Positions 1 through 8,158 are shown, counted from the first letter of the stretch. The stretch: 12,271 nt of DNA from Candidatus Aquicultor primus (GCA_001767575.1 MELI01000070.1:1-12271), one strand, 5' to 3'. Numbers and translations: made by a program. The notes: generated from the sequence alone by a model not told the origin.

Positions 1-71
1 TTTATTAATTTGCGACTCTAAGTTGGAACCCGTGCGATTATCAAAAATTAATTAAGTTTTTACGCGCTTTA

Positions 72-100
72 AATATTTCGAGACTTTGGTCAATATTTCG
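72..100. repeat. Short direct repeat AATATTTCG, two copies
   Basis: The nonamer AATATTTCG occurs at 72-80 and again at 92-100, a 20-bp period (about two helical turns), in an AT-rich stretch just before the first gene. It could be a regulator binding site or chance in AT-rich DNA. No coding frame entering from the left edge can be identified, and I see no clear promoter in 1-123. Confidence 0.35.
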
Positions 101-123
101 CAAATTTAAAGGAACAAGACCGA

Positions 124-822
124 TTGGCATCGAAGATGTTCCGGATGCAGGTTTATGAAAATATCCGGATAATAAGAGAGAAAATCGAGCGAGCGTCGAT
201 TCGAAGCGGTAGAAGTGCCGATGATGTGACTTTAGTGGCTGTGACGAAGAATCAGCCGGTAGAAGCTATCATGCAGCTTCTGGAAGCAGGGGTCATAGAT
301 TTAGGTGAGAATCGGTCGCAAGAGCTAATTTCGAAGAAAGAGGCTCTGGAAGCTCGTATCAACTGGCATTTCATCGGGCATTTGCAAAGAAATAAAGTAA
401 GGTATATCATCCCTTTTATATACCTGATACAATCTGTAGATAGTATGGCTCTCGCAAGAGAGATAAGCGCCGGCGCCAAGAGAATTAATAAAGTGCAGGA
501 TGTTTTGTTGGAAGTCAACGTTTCGGGGGAAGCGACCAAGCACGGCTTCGCGCCCGACGAGGTTGCTCAAGCGTTGAATGAGTTAGTTTTGTTGGGCAAT
601 GTTCGCGTCAAGGGTCTGATGACGATGGCACCGTTGGAAAACGATGCGGAGTTAACGAGACCACACTTTGCAAAATTGAAAAAGTTATATGATAGTATAT
701 CTAGCAGGCAAGAACGCAATATTGAGATGCAGTATCTTTCCATGGGCATGAGCAATGACTTTGAAGTAGCAATAGAAGAAGGATCTAATATGGTTAGAAT
801 CGGAACAGCGATTTTTATTTAG
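124..822 (+). CDS. yggS: YggS/YlmE family PLP-binding homeostasis protein
   Basis: The product is a 232-residue alanine-racemase-fold, single-domain PLP-binding protein. The family keeps cytosolic pyridoxal phosphate and amino-acid pools in balance and has no established enzymatic activity. The PLP lysine is K42 in the strand motif VAVTKNQP. Also visible are LGENRSQE (about 59-67), HFIGHLQRNK (82-91), and the phosphate-binding C-terminus with MGMSNDFEVAIEEGSNMVRIGTAIF (about 208-231), all diagnostic of the family. The TTG start at 124 is chosen because AAAGGA (108-113) lies 10 nt upstream. The in-frame ATGs at 136 and 145 are too far from it, although homologues often begin near them. A gap of 16 nt separates it from sepF. 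In Firmicutes and Actinobacteria this gene (ylmE) regularly precedes sepF. Length is normal for the family. Confidence 0.95.
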   Translation: MASKMFRMQVYENIRIIREKIERASIRSGRSADDVTLVAVTKNQPVEAIMQLLEAGVIDLGENRSQELISKKEALEARINWHFIGHLQRNKVRYIIPFIYLIQSVDSMALAREISAGAKRINKVQDVLLEVNVSGEATKHGFAPDEVAQALNELVLLGNVRVKGLMTMAPLENDAELTRPHFAKLKKLYDSISSRQERNIEMQYLSMGMSNDFEVAIEEGSNMVRIGTAIFI

Positions 823-838
823 CTTAGGAGGAGACATC

Positions 839-1333
839 ATGCACGAAAAGCGTGAGAGCATTGCGGGAAAGATACGAAAGTATTTTACGTTGGTCGAAGA
901 AGAGCCGTATGAGCACACCTACGAAGACCTGACAGACGAGAGAGACTATGACGATGACTTCGATGAGGTGCGCACCGTTCGAAAAATAACGCGCTACCCG
1001 GATTTGGATAGGGCAAGGAAGACGGCGTCAATTCATTCAGTACCACAGCCACCCCAGGTCAGGGTGCACATCGTCGAGCCGAGAAACTTCAACGATTGCC
1101 AACAAATCGCCGACAAGTATAAAGAAAACATCCCTGTAATAATAAATCTTCAACTGAGTGACGCTGACCTTTCGAAGAGATTAATCGATTTTGCCAGCGG
1201 TTTGACCTATGCGCTCGACGGCGGTATGCAGAAAGTCGCTGATCGGGTATTTCTGCTCACACCCAACAACGTAGACGTATCGGCGGAGGAAAGAAGGCGT
1301 TTGTTGGAAAAGGGATTTTTCAACCAGTTCTAG
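839..1333 (+). CDS. sepF: Cell division protein SepF
   Basis: SepF is a membrane-tethered partner of FtsZ that bundles its filaments and anchors the Z-ring. It is found in Firmicutes, Actinobacteria and related lineages. This 164-residue protein has the standard layout: an N-terminal amphipathic membrane-targeting segment (about 5-20, basic and aromatic), a long acidic linker (20-48), and a C-terminal SepF/DUF552 domain (about 74-152). That domain contains PRNFNDCQQIADKYKENIPV and SGLTYALDGGMQKVADRVFLL. The glycine-rich LDGG turn (126-129) matches the region of the dimer interface that contacts the FtsZ tail in studied homologues. The ATG has a near-perfect AGGAGG ribosome site at 826-831. 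It sits in the conserved ylmE-sepF-ylmG-divIVA order. Nothing unusual is seen in the domain. Confidence 0.96.
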   Translation: MHEKRESIAGKIRKYFTLVEEEPYEHTYEDLTDERDYDDDFDEVRTVRKITRYPDLDRARKTASIHSVPQPPQVRVHIVEPRNFNDCQQIADKYKENIPVIINLQLSDADLSKRLIDFASGLTYALDGGMQKVADRVFLLTPNNVDVSAEERRRLLEKGFFNQF

Positions 1334-1345
1334 GAGGAGCAGCCG

Positions 1346-2155
1346 TTGCTTCAAGGTAAGGTTCTTGCGATTATCGGAGCAGGCAAAATGGGGGAGGCTC
1401 TTCTGGGAGGCTTTCTCGGAGCAGGCGTCGTAGAAGCAAGCAATGTTGTTCTGAGCGATGTTGATGTAGGTCGTCTAGAAGCTCTAAGAGACAGATTTAA
1501 TGTGGAGATAACGCAAAGCAATAACGAGGCGATAGCCCGTGGTGATATAATCTTGCTGGCGGTAAAACCGCAGCAAATGAGCGAGGTTCTGGCAGAAGCA
1601 AAGGAAAGCTTTCGAGAGGGCTCGCTCGTTATTTCTATTGTCGCCGGTGCCAAGACCGAAAAAATAGCGAGCTTGGCGGGCAAGGATATACCGGTAATTC
1701 GTGTTATGCCGAACACCCCGGCGCTTGCTGGAAAAGCGATGTCGGTGGTGAGCCGGGGGGCGTATGCCGGAGACGAGGACGTCTCTATTGCGTTAGAGCT
1801 TTTTTCATCTGTAGGAGAGGCCGTAGAGCTTCCAGAGGATCTGCAGAACGAGGCAACAGCGGTGAGCGGGTCCGGGCCCGCGTATTTCTTTTTGATGATA
1901 GAGTCGCTGATAAGAGCGGCTTCGGATGCGGGAATCGATGCGGAGGTTGCCAAGAAATTGGTCGTGCAGACGATGGCGGGCTCGCTCGCTCTTCTGCAAA
2001 GTACCGGCGCCGAACCGGGGGAGCTGCGCGAAGCGGTGACCTCGCCGGGCGGCACTACTGAGGCCGCGCTCAAGGTTTTTGAAGAATTCGGATTTGACAC
2101 AATGATTCAAGGGGCCATAGGGGCAGCAATAAAAAGAGCTCAAGACTTAGCATAA
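1346..2155 (+). CDS. proC: Pyrroline-5-carboxylate reductase
   Basis: ProC catalyses the last step of proline synthesis, NAD(P)H-dependent reduction of 1-pyrroline-5-carboxylate to proline. The 269-residue product has an N-terminal Rossmann fold with the dinucleotide loop GAGKMG (11-16), the central AVKPQQ strand, and VIRVMPNTPA. It also has the C-terminal dimerisation and substrate domain with AVSGSGPAYFF and the family signature around REAVTSPGGTTEAAL. The length is typical. The start is TTG at 1346 with AGGAGG at 1332-1337, and the gene lies only 12 nt after sepF. A proC between sepF and yggT is seen in several actinobacterial and clostridial genomes, so this looks like an ordinary operon member. 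The long open frame on the opposite strand (1351-2100) is a codon-bias shadow. Confidence 0.96.
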   Translation: MLQGKVLAIIGAGKMGEALLGGFLGAGVVEASNVVLSDVDVGRLEALRDRFNVEITQSNNEAIARGDIILLAVKPQQMSEVLAEAKESFREGSLVISIVAGAKTEKIASLAGKDIPVIRVMPNTPALAGKAMSVVSRGAYAGDEDVSIALELFSSVGEAVELPEDLQNEATAVSGSGPAYFFLMIESLIRAASDAGIDAEVAKKLVVQTMAGSLALLQSTGAEPGELREAVTSPGGTTEAALKVFEEFGFDTMIQGAIGAAIKRAQDLA

Positions 2156-2171
2156 TCGGAGGAGTGTCCAA

Positions 2172-2462
2172 GTGCCGTTCAATATCTATCAAGTGGTCGA
2201 TGTTGTCTTTCGCTTATTATATATATTTATACTTGTTCGAGTGGTATTGTCGTTTATCCCGATACCGGTAAACAATATCACCAGGCCTATATTGAACTTT
2301 ATTTATGATATCACCGAGCCGATTTTGCGGCTCGTAAGGAATATAATCCCGCCGGTCATGATTGGAGGTGTCGGACTCGATTTAGCGCCCATAATAGCAA
2401 TAATACTCCTGCAAATCGTTCAAACTATCGTAGTATCTGTATTAAGACTCGTCATTCCTTAA
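2172..2462 (+). CDS. yggT: YggT/YlmG family membrane protein
   Basis: This is a 96-residue integral membrane protein with two hydrophobic segments (about 5-28 and 68-94). They are separated by a loop containing the conserved RPILNFIYDITEPILRLVRN block. That block (a TEP-like motif after the first helix) defines the YggT/YlmG family. Family members have been linked to cell division and envelope function in bacteria and to nucleoid organisation in plastids, but no biochemical activity is established. The GTG start at 2172 is preceded by GGAGG-like bases (2158-2164). The gene is 16 nt downstream of proC and 18 nt upstream of divIVA, the usual neighbourhood. Confidence 0.92.
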   Translation: MPFNIYQVVDVVFRLLYIFILVRVVLSFIPIPVNNITRPILNFIYDITEPILRLVRNIIPPVMIGGVGLDLAPIIAIILLQIVQTIVVSVLRLVIP

Positions 2463-2480
2463 TCAAAGGAGGATTCGCAG

Positions 2481-3263
2481 ATGAAATTGACACCATTAGA
2501 CATTCATCACAAGGAATTTCACAGAGCAATACGCGGCTACAATGAAGAAGAGGTTGACAAATTTTTAGATGATGTCGCAGAAGAGTTCGAAAGAGTGTTC
2601 AAGGAAAGTATCGAGCTAAAAGAGCAGTTAGAGAAGGCAAAACACGAACTGGATGGTTATCAGGGCATGGAGAAGACCCTCCAAAACACCCTGTTGACGG
2701 CGCAAAAATCAGCCGAGGACGTCACTGTTCACGCCAAGAAAGAGGCGGAACTAGTTCTGCGGGATTCAGAGCTAAAAGCCAAAGAGGTCATTCAAGAGGC
2801 CTACGATATGAAGCGCAAATATGAGGCTACTTTGAATCATTTAAAGCAAGCCGAGGAAGATTTCCGCAATAAATTTAAGTCCATGCTCGAATCCTATATG
2901 AGAATTGCCGACAGTACGGCTGCGCTGGCGGAAATCGGCACGGATATACCGGGTCTCAACGAGAAGACGCGGGCGTTTGAGGAAAGGCCAAGTTTCGTCG
3001 AGATCGAGAAACATAGCTTCGCTGAAGTGGAAAAACCTAGAATCAGCCTTGCTAAAATCGACGAAGAAAGCGAAGAAATCACAGCAGAAGAGAACTTAGA
3101 CGATTTTTTACCGGGTAGTTTTATCGCTGAGACATTTGTGCCGGACGATTTCATGTCTACCTACGGTGACGCGAGAGATGCTTCAAAAAACGACATGCCG
3201 AAAAAGAAGAATGACGACGATTTCGAAGACTTTGGAAAACCGAGAGATTCTATGGCGTTCTAG
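2481..3263 (+). CDS. divIVA: DivIVA/Wag31-type polar and septal coiled-coil protein
   Basis: DivIVA binds negatively curved membrane at septa and poles and recruits partners for division site control or polar growth. This 260-residue product carries the canonical N-terminal lipid-binding motif: LTPLDIHHKEF, then RGYNEEEVDKFLDDV (18-32). In B. subtilis F17-R18 insert into the membrane; here the pair is I17-R18, a conservative hydrophobic substitution. Coiled coil spans about 30-70 and a second one about 75-150. The last 110 residues are low-complexity and very acidic. They hold a 7-residue near repeat, SFVEIEK (171-177) then SFAEVEK (179-185), and end in a mixed K/D tail. The tail has no counterpart I recognise and is likely a partner-binding region. 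Its Shine-Dalgarno site AAAGGAGG (2465-2472) is strong. Confidence 0.95.
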   Translation: MKLTPLDIHHKEFHRAIRGYNEEEVDKFLDDVAEEFERVFKESIELKEQLEKAKHELDGYQGMEKTLQNTLLTAQKSAEDVTVHAKKEAELVLRDSELKAKEVIQEAYDMKRKYEATLNHLKQAEEDFRNKFKSMLESYMRIADSTAALAEIGTDIPGLNEKTRAFEERPSFVEIEKHSFAEVEKPRISLAKIDEESEEITAEENLDDFLPGSFIAETFVPDDFMSTYGDARDASKNDMPKKKNDDDFEDFGKPRDSMAF

Positions 3264-3275
3264 GCTGATAATCGT

Positions 3276-3572
3276 ATGTATCTAAGCACGCATGGTGACG
3301 GCATTATTCTCAACATATGGCTGCAACCGCGAGCATCAAGGACGAAAATCGTCGGTATATATGGAGATAACATTAAGATCTCGGTAAAGGCGCCCCCGCT
3401 GGAGGGGCGCGCTAACGACGAATGCATCGAGTTTTTATCGGCTCTACTGGGTTTTCCGAAGAAGCATTTTACGATAAAATCAGGGGAGCAAAGTCGTCAT
3501 AAGAGAATCTATATTGAGGATGTGACTCCTGAGATAGTCGAGGCTGTTTTGGAGAAAGCGGTTACTTCTTAG
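3276..3572 (+). CDS. yggU: DUF167/YggU family protein
   Basis: This 98-residue protein belongs to the small alpha/beta DUF167 family, whose function is unknown. Recognisable blocks are WLQPRASRTKIVGIYGD (about 16-32), the signature KAPPLEGRANDECIEFLSALLG (about 38-59), and IKSGEQSRHKRIYIE (about 67-81). The ATG at 3276 has no strong ribosome site. It lies 12 nt after the divIVA stop, so translation is probably coupled to divIVA. DUF167 genes commonly sit next to yggT or divIVA. That context suggests a role linked to envelope or division, but this is association only. Confidence 0.88.
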   Translation: MYLSTHGDGIILNIWLQPRASRTKIVGIYGDNIKISVKAPPLEGRANDECIEFLSALLGFPKKHFTIKSGEQSRHKRIYIEDVTPEIVEAVLEKAVTS

Positions 3573-3608
3573 CGAAAAACGCATGGAGTCCATTGGTGGC
3601 AACAAGTA

Positions 3609-3947
3609 ATGAATATTACGATTGATAAAAATCTGAAATTGTTTGTAGGCAAGTATGTGGACTCGCTTGCTTCATGGGCCATCATTGTTTTCTATCATCA
3701 GAATCCGGGAGTAAGAGATAGAATAACCGATCTGGCAACACATTTAGGGCGGCGCGAAACCGACATAGAAATCGCGGTGATAGAGCTTGCGAAGAAAGGT
3801 TTGCTGCTCAAAGAGGATGAAGGCGAGGAGGCGGTCTATACATATGACCCCGAATCGATATTGCATCAGCAGGTAGAAGAGTTTGTAAACGCGCTCGATG
3901 TTAGAGACGTGCGTCTGTGGGTACTCTCGGAAGTACTGGAAAAATAG
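3609..3947 (+). CDS. Unrecognised winged-helix-like small protein
   Basis: I do not recognise this 112-residue protein as a named family. The predicted pattern is helix (about 9-30), helix (35-46, RDRITDLATHLG), a recognition-like helix (49-64, ending AKKGLL), and a short charged hairpin (66-80, EDEGEEAVYTYDP). A final amphipathic helix follows (83-110). This order resembles a MarR/PadR-type winged helix, with the hydrophobic K-K-G-L-L turn typical of the step before the wing. There is no signal peptide or membrane segment. A GGTGG ribosome site lies at 3595-3599. It follows yggU by 36 nt and is the last gene before the ileS leader, so it could be a local regulator or an effector-less structural wHTH. 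DNA binding is inference from shape only. Confidence 0.75.
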   Translation: MNITIDKNLKLFVGKYVDSLASWAIIVFYHQNPGVRDRITDLATHLGRRETDIEIAVIELAKKGLLLKEDEGEEAVYTYDPESILHQQVEEFVNALDVRDVRLWVLSEVLEK

Positions 3948-3971
3948 ACATAATCGAATATAGGGTATACG
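3945..3971 (+). promoter_or_regulatory. Candidate sigma-A promoter for the ileS leader
   Basis: TAGACA (3945-3950, five of six to TTGACA) and TATACG (3966-3971, four of six to TATAAT) are separated by 15 bp, which is shorter than ideal. A start about 6 nt after the -10 would place the RNA 5' end at about 3977, immediately before the base of T-box Stem I. That positional fit is the main support. The -35 overlaps the stop of the upstream gene. Confidence 0.45.
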
Positions 3972-3976
3972 GCGAT

Positions 3977-4286
3977 GAAGAGGAGAGTAGTCAAGCTTCT
4001 TGTCAAGCGAGTCGGGGCTGGGAATATCCAGCGGTGTGAGCCCGGCCTGGCAGCTTTCGCGAAAATCACCTCTGAGCTATGAGCTGAAAAGCGTACCTTA
4101 GGTACAGCCTAGTAAGTGATTCGGAATTCCACCGTTAGCAGGAATAAAGAGCAGGTCGAAGGGGTCTAGAGCTTGTGCTGAGCTTTGATGAAAAGCAAGA
4201 ATTACGAGCACGCATAGAAACGTGACCTGAACCAAGGTGGTACCGCGGGTCCTCCTCGTCCTTGTTGAGCGAGTGAGGGCTTTTTC
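3977..4286 (+). promoter_or_regulatory. T-box leader, Ile (AUC) specifier, upstream of ileS
   Basis: This is a tRNA-sensing attenuator: uncharged tRNA-Ile should stabilise the antiterminator and switch on ileS. Stem I begins with AGAGG (3979-3983) pairing with CCUCU (4069-4073), with the AGUA S-turn at 3986-3989. The specifier AUC (4065-4067) sits directly before the A and the closing helix, in the expected place. A hairpin follows at 4093-4105 (GTACC/GGTAC). Stem III is GTGCT (4175-4179) with AGCAC (4207-4211), nested inside CAGGTC (4152-4157)/GACCTG (4224-4229). The conserved T-box AAGGTGGTACCGCG starts at 4234. Its bulge UGGU (4238-4241) matches an ACCA 3' end. The antiterminator pairs CAAGG (4233-4237) with CCTTG (4260-4264) and GCGGG (4245-4249) with CTCGT (4255-4259). 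It is a full-length Stem I type, not the ultrashort translational ileS T-box known from many Actinobacteria. Confidence 0.95.
4249..4285 (+). terminator. T-box intrinsic terminator
   Basis: GTCCTC (4249-4254) pairs with GAGGGC (4275-4280, one GU) and CTCG (4255-4258) pairs with CGAG (4270-4273), with U4274 bulged, followed by T5 (4281-4285). It uses the same bases 4249 and 4255-4258 as the antiterminator, so the two structures exclude each other. Confidence 0.9.
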
Positions 4287-4383
4287 TATAGACGAGGACG
4301 CTGACGAATGATGACTGACGATAATTTCGCAAGAGTTGGGTCGCTGGCAGTTGGGAACTATTACATAGAGGTGATAAGTCGTA

Positions 4384-7194
4384 ATGGATGAGCAGGCGAA
4401 ACAGGATTATAAGGCAACGTTGAATTTGCCGCAAACAGAATTTCCGATGAAGGCTAACTTACCTCAGCGGGAGCCCGAAATGCTCAAGTTCTGGGCCGAT
4501 ATCGATTTGTATAAGGCGATTCGCTCAGTTTCGAAAGGCAAGCCGAAATTCATACTCCACGATGGCCCACCATACGCCAACGGCGACATCCATGCCGGAA
4601 CGGCAATGAACAAAATTCTCAAGGATATAATAGTCAAATATAAGACGATGGCGGGTTTTGACAGTCCTTATGTCCCAGGCTGGGATTGTCACGGGCAGCC
4701 AATCGAGCATAATGTCGAAAAACAACTCGGCGAGAAAGCGAAGACGATTTCACAGGTCGAGTTCCGCAAGCTCTGCCAGGATTATGCTATGAGGTACGTC
4801 GATATCCAGCGCGAACAATTCATGCGGCTCGGCGTGAGTGGCGACTGGTTCGACCCTTACCTCACGCTGAAACACGAATACGAAGCTACCAACGTAAAGA
4901 CTTTTGGTGCGCTTTACAAGCGCGGCCTCGTCTACAAGCGCCGCAAGCCTATCCACTGGTGCGTCAAGGACCAGACGGCGCTTGCGGAGGCGGAGATAGA
5001 GTACAAAGACGAGGTCTCACCATCGATCTATGTGAAATTCCCCTTAAAGAGTGAGTTCGAGCCCGTCAAGACCTTTGACGAGCCGAAGTTTATCGTCATT
5101 TGGACAACAACACCCTGGACCCTTCCGGCTAATGTCGCGGTCGCTGTCCACCCGGAAGCCGACTACGTCGCGATAAGGACCGCCGGAGAAATCCTAATAT
5201 TGGCAGAGGCGAGGCTCGAAGTAGTGGCGACGGAGATGGGGATCGCCGATTATGAGATAGTCGCTAGATTTAAAGGCGCTGACATGGAGTTTCTCAGGTG
5301 CGAGCACCCGCTCTTTTCCGAGAAGGAATCGGTTGTCGTCCTCGCCGATTATGTCGGCTTGGATACCGGCACAGGTGCGGTCCATACCGCGCCGGGTCAC
5401 GGCCAGGAGGATTATCTGACCGGCCTGAAATACGATTTGCCGGCGCCGATGCCTGTCGACGCCGCAGGCCACTTTACCAAAGAAGCCGGTCAGTTTGCCG
5501 GTATGTATATCATAAAAGCCAACAAAGCCATTATCGAGTATTTAAAAGAGAAAAACCTGTTGCCGTATGACACCGAGATCGTCCACTCGTATCCTTGCTG
5601 CTGGCGGTGTAAGAACCCCGTCATTTTTCGCGCAACCGAGCAGTGGTTTATCTCGATGGACATCGACGACTTGAGAAAAGAGGCGCTCAAATCAATCGGC
5701 GACGTTCGCTGGATACCGGATTGGAGCATCCGCCGCATAAACAGTATGGTGGAGGGGCGCCCGGACTGGTGTATCTCAAGGCAGCGTTCCTGGGGCGTTC
5801 CGATACCGGTGTTTTACTGCGGCGATTGCCAGGAAGACGTAGTCACAGAGGAGACGATTAAGTCGGTCGTCGAGCTGTTTATGAAAGATGGAGCCGACGC
5901 GTGGTTCGACAAGAGCGCTGAAGAGATTCTGCCGCAAGGTTATACCTGCCCGAAGTGCTCGGGGAAAAAATTCGTCAAAGAGACCGATATTCTCGATGTT
6001 TGGTTCGAGTCGGGCGTCAGCCATGAGGGCGTTTTGAAAACCCGTGAAGAGCTCAAATGGCCCGCAGACTTATATGTGGAGGGAAGCGACCAGCACAGAG
6101 GCTGGTTCCAGTCGTCGTTGATGACCTCGGTCGGTGTCTACCATCGAGCACCCTACGAGGCGGTCTTGACGCACGGCTTTGTGGTCGACAAAGACGGTAG
6201 AAAAATGTCGAAGTCTTTGGGAAACGTCGTCAATCCGCTCGATGTTATAGAGAAATCGGGTGCGGATATTCTTCGGTTGTGGGTGGCTTCGAGCGACTAT
6301 ATGGTCGACGTTGCCATTTCACCGGATATCTTGAAGCATGTCGGCGACGCGTACCGCAGGATAAGAAATACGTTCAGGTTCATGATTGGAAATCTCTTTG
6401 ATTATAATCCGGAGACGGACGCCATCGCATATGACGAGCTCCTAGAGCTGGACAAATGGGCTCTTCACCAGATGACACAGCTATTAAAAACGGTGACTGC
6501 TTCTTACGAGAGTTATCGGTTTCACGGCATGTATCATGCCGTATATAATTTTTTCACGAATGAGCTAAGCTCGCTCTACCTCGATATTCTTAAAGACAGG
6601 CTGTATGCGTCGGCGGCGGGCTCCGGAGAGCGCCGCGCGGCACAGACGGTCCTCTTCGAGATGTTGCAGGTATATACGGGAATGCTCGCTCCGGTTCTCG
6701 CCTTTACCTGCGAAGAGGCTTGGTCTTACTTGCCGGAGGCGGTTCGCAAGACCAGAAGTGTTCACTTAAGCGAATGGCCTGTGCTCAACGAGGACTATTT
6801 AGACGCTGAGCTCGCAGGTCGTTGGGACAAGATACTTAAGATTCGCGGCGAGGCGTCCAAGGCCCTCGAGGAAGCACGCAACGCAAAGCTAATCGGGAAC
6901 TCTCTCGAGGCCAGAGTGGAGCTTTATGTAGACGGCGCGACCAAAGAACTCTTGGAGCGGTACGAGTCTCAACTCGCGCAGATGTTCATAGTGTCGAGCA
7001 TAGATGTCCATAGTCTTGAAGCGGCACCGGCGGATGCCTTCAAGAGCGACGTAATCGAGGCTTTAGCTATCAAAGTTCTTCCGGCAAGGGGCTCGAAATG
7101 TGAGCGTTGCTGGCGTTACGAGGATACGGTCGGGGACAGCTCCCAGCATAAAGGGCTTTGTGCGCGATGCGCGGGGGTTCTAACAGGCGCGTAA
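4384..7194 (+). CDS. ileS: Isoleucyl-tRNA synthetase
   Basis: IleS charges tRNA-Ile and edits misactivated valine in the cytosol. The 936-residue protein is the bacterial type with a C-terminal zinc ribbon. The class I HIGH site appears in [13 protein letters not shown] (62-74), so the tetrad is HAGT (70-73), a threonine variant at the last position. The editing (CP1) domain covers roughly 200-400, with [16 protein letters not shown] and the [17 protein letters not shown] block. KMSKS is intact at 607-611. The anticodon-binding domain follows, and the zinc site is built from C906, C909, C926 and C929. The ATG at 4384 has AGAGGTGAT (4367-4375) upstream. It is controlled by the T-box leader in front of it. 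B. subtilis has the same divIVA-ileS order. The protein is complete with no frameshift. Confidence 0.98.
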   Translation: MDEQAKQDYKATLNLPQTEFPMKANLPQREPEMLKFWADIDLYKAIRSVSKGKPKFILHDGPPYANGDIHAGTAMNKILKDIIVKYKTMAGFDSPYVPGWDCHGQPIEHNVEKQLGEKAKTISQVEFRKLCQDYAMRYVDIQREQFMRLGVSGDWFDPYLTLKHEYEATNVKTFGALYKRGLVYKRRKPIHWCVKDQTALAEAEIEYKDEVSPSIYVKFPLKSEFEPVKTFDEPKFIVIWTTTPWTLPANVAVAVHPEADYVAIRTAGEILILAEARLEVVATEMGIADYEIVARFKGADMEFLRCEHPLFSEKESVVVLADYVGLDTGTGAVHTAPGHGQEDYLTGLKYDLPAPMPVDAAGHFTKEAGQFAGMYIIKANKAIIEYLKEKNLLPYDTEIVHSYPCCWRCKNPVIFRATEQWFISMDIDDLRKEALKSIGDVRWIPDWSIRRINSMVEGRPDWCISRQRSWGVPIPVFYCGDCQEDVVTEETIKSVVELFMKDGADAWFDKSAEEILPQGYTCPKCSGKKFVKETDILDVWFESGVSHEGVLKTREELKWPADLYVEGSDQHRGWFQSSLMTSVGVYHRAPYEAVLTHGFVVDKDGRKMSKSLGNVVNPLDVIEKSGADILRLWVASSDYMVDVAISPDILKHVGDAYRRIRNTFRFMIGNLFDYNPETDAIAYDELLELDKWALHQMTQLLKTVTASYESYRFHGMYHAVYNFFTNELSSLYLDILKDRLYASAAGSGERRAAQTVLFEMLQVYTGMLAPVLAFTCEEAWSYLPEAVRKTRSVHLSEWPVLNEDYLDAELAGRWDKILKIRGEASKALEEARNAKLIGNSLEARVELYVDGATKELLERYESQLAQMFIVSSIDVHSLEAAPADAFKSDVIEALAIKVLPARGSKCERCWRYEDTVGDSSQHKGLCARCAGVLTGA

Positions 7195-7288
7195 CCGGTC
7201 TTGATACTTCTTAAGCGGCAAAGGGTAAAACTTACGTGAAAGCAACCATTTAGAGTCACTGAGGAGTATGATTAAGGGAGGAATTCCC

Positions 7289-7654
7289 GTGGAAGAGCTA
7301 GAGTTGGCAAGGTTCAAGAAATGGCTCCTGAAGGAAAAAGACCGGCTGGTCGACGAAATCGCGTATGTGGAAAGTACCATGGGGCAGACGCAAAGCGATT
7401 GGAGCGGTGAGAACGACTTCGAAAGCCACATGGCCGATTTGGCGACATCCACATTTGCCAGGGAAAGCGATTTATCGCTCTCCATTAACTCACGAGATAT
7501 GCTTTCCAGGGTCGAGGGGGCTTTATCGCGGATCGAAGACGGTTCCTTCGGGATTTGCTCGGTTTGCGGACGGCCTATCGAGAGGGAGAGACTCGAGGCC
7601 TTGCCATACGCGGATTTATGCATGGAAGACAAGATAAAAGAAGAGAAGAGCTGA
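7289..7654 (+). CDS. TraR/DksA (YlyA)-type zinc-finger protein
   Basis: The product is a 121-residue, DksA/TraR-like protein. An N-terminal coiled coil (about 3-82, including ARFKKWLLKEKDRLVDEI) is followed by the zinc-finger block RIEDGSFGICSVCGRPI with C90, C93 and C111. Residue 114, where the fourth cysteine is expected in C-x2-C-x17-C-x2-C, is Asp (sequence LCMEDK). Zinc binding may therefore be altered. The family acts on RNA polymerase through the secondary channel; for YlyA-type Gram-positive members the role is poorly known. The GTG start at 7289 is preferred because GGGAGG (7276-7281) lies 7 nt upstream. An in-frame ATG at 7268 has its AGGAG only 1 nt away and would add 7 residues. 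Position between ileS and lspA matches ylyA in Bacillus. Confidence 0.88.
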   Translation: MEELELARFKKWLLKEKDRLVDEIAYVESTMGQTQSDWSGENDFESHMADLATSTFARESDLSLSINSRDMLSRVEGALSRIEDGSFGICSVCGRPIERERLEALPYADLCMEDKIKEEKS

Positions 7655-7699
7655 CATAGAGCGTTTTCGAATAATATTCATGCTTGTTGGAGTAGTGGC

Positions 7700-8158
7700 T
7701 TGTTTTATATAGTCGCAACGTTAATTGCTGTAATTGATCAAATCACAAAAGCTATCGTTCGTAGTGTCATGCCAATCGGCGAATCGCTACCCCTGATTCC
7801 CGGTGTTCTTTATTTGACGCATATCGCAAATTCCGGTGCGGCGTTCGGAATTCTCCAAAACAACCGTGTGATATTTTTTATCGCCGCCGCTGTGGTAATC
7901 TCCTTAATCTTTTATTTCCAGCGAAGTCTTGGTAGGAATAATCGAGCTATCAATTTCTGTCTCGGGCTGGTCATGGGTGGTGCTATTGGAAATCTTATCG
8001 ACAGGGTAACCATCGGCGCGGTCACCGATTTCATCGATTTTCGTTTTTGGCCGGTTTTTAACGTGGCGGATTCCGCAATTGTCATCGGTGCCGTTTTTCT
8101 TGGCATAATCGTCTTGGGTCTCGCTAAAGAAGAGCGAGTCGAGACCGGCCAACCCTAG
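7700..8158 (+). CDS. lspA: Lipoprotein signal peptidase (signal peptidase II)
   Basis: LspA is an aspartyl protease in the membrane that removes the signal peptide of diacylglyceryl-modified prolipoproteins just before the lipid-bearing cysteine. The 152-residue product has four hydrophobic segments and the family motifs DQITK (13-17), NSGAAFG (44-50), GNLIDR (97-102), VTDF with catalytic D110, and FNVADSAI with catalytic D124. The TTG start at 7700 is inferred from GGAG (7689-7692) 7 nt upstream and from the family N-terminus; no better in-frame ATG exists. The N-terminus is a few residues shorter than many homologues. lgt, the enzyme acting one step earlier in the same pathway, follows directly. 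Confidence 0.94.
   Translation: MFYIVATLIAVIDQITKAIVRSVMPIGESLPLIPGVLYLTHIANSGAAFGILQNNRVIFFIAAAVVISLIFYFQRSLGRNNRAINFCLGLVMGGAIGNLIDRVTIGAVTDFIDFRFWPVFNVADSAIVIGAVFLGIIVLGLAKEERVETGQP

Noticed and set aside
1351..2100. Long minus-strand open frame (249 codons) opposite proC
   Set aside because: It lies entirely inside a well-supported gene, is rich in Ser, Ala and Thr as expected for a codon-bias shadow, and matches no family.
4384..7194. HAGT instead of HIGH in IleS as a sign of a defective enzyme
   Set aside because: Threonine at the last position occurs in functional bacterial IleS, and KMSKS, the editing domain and the zinc site are intact.
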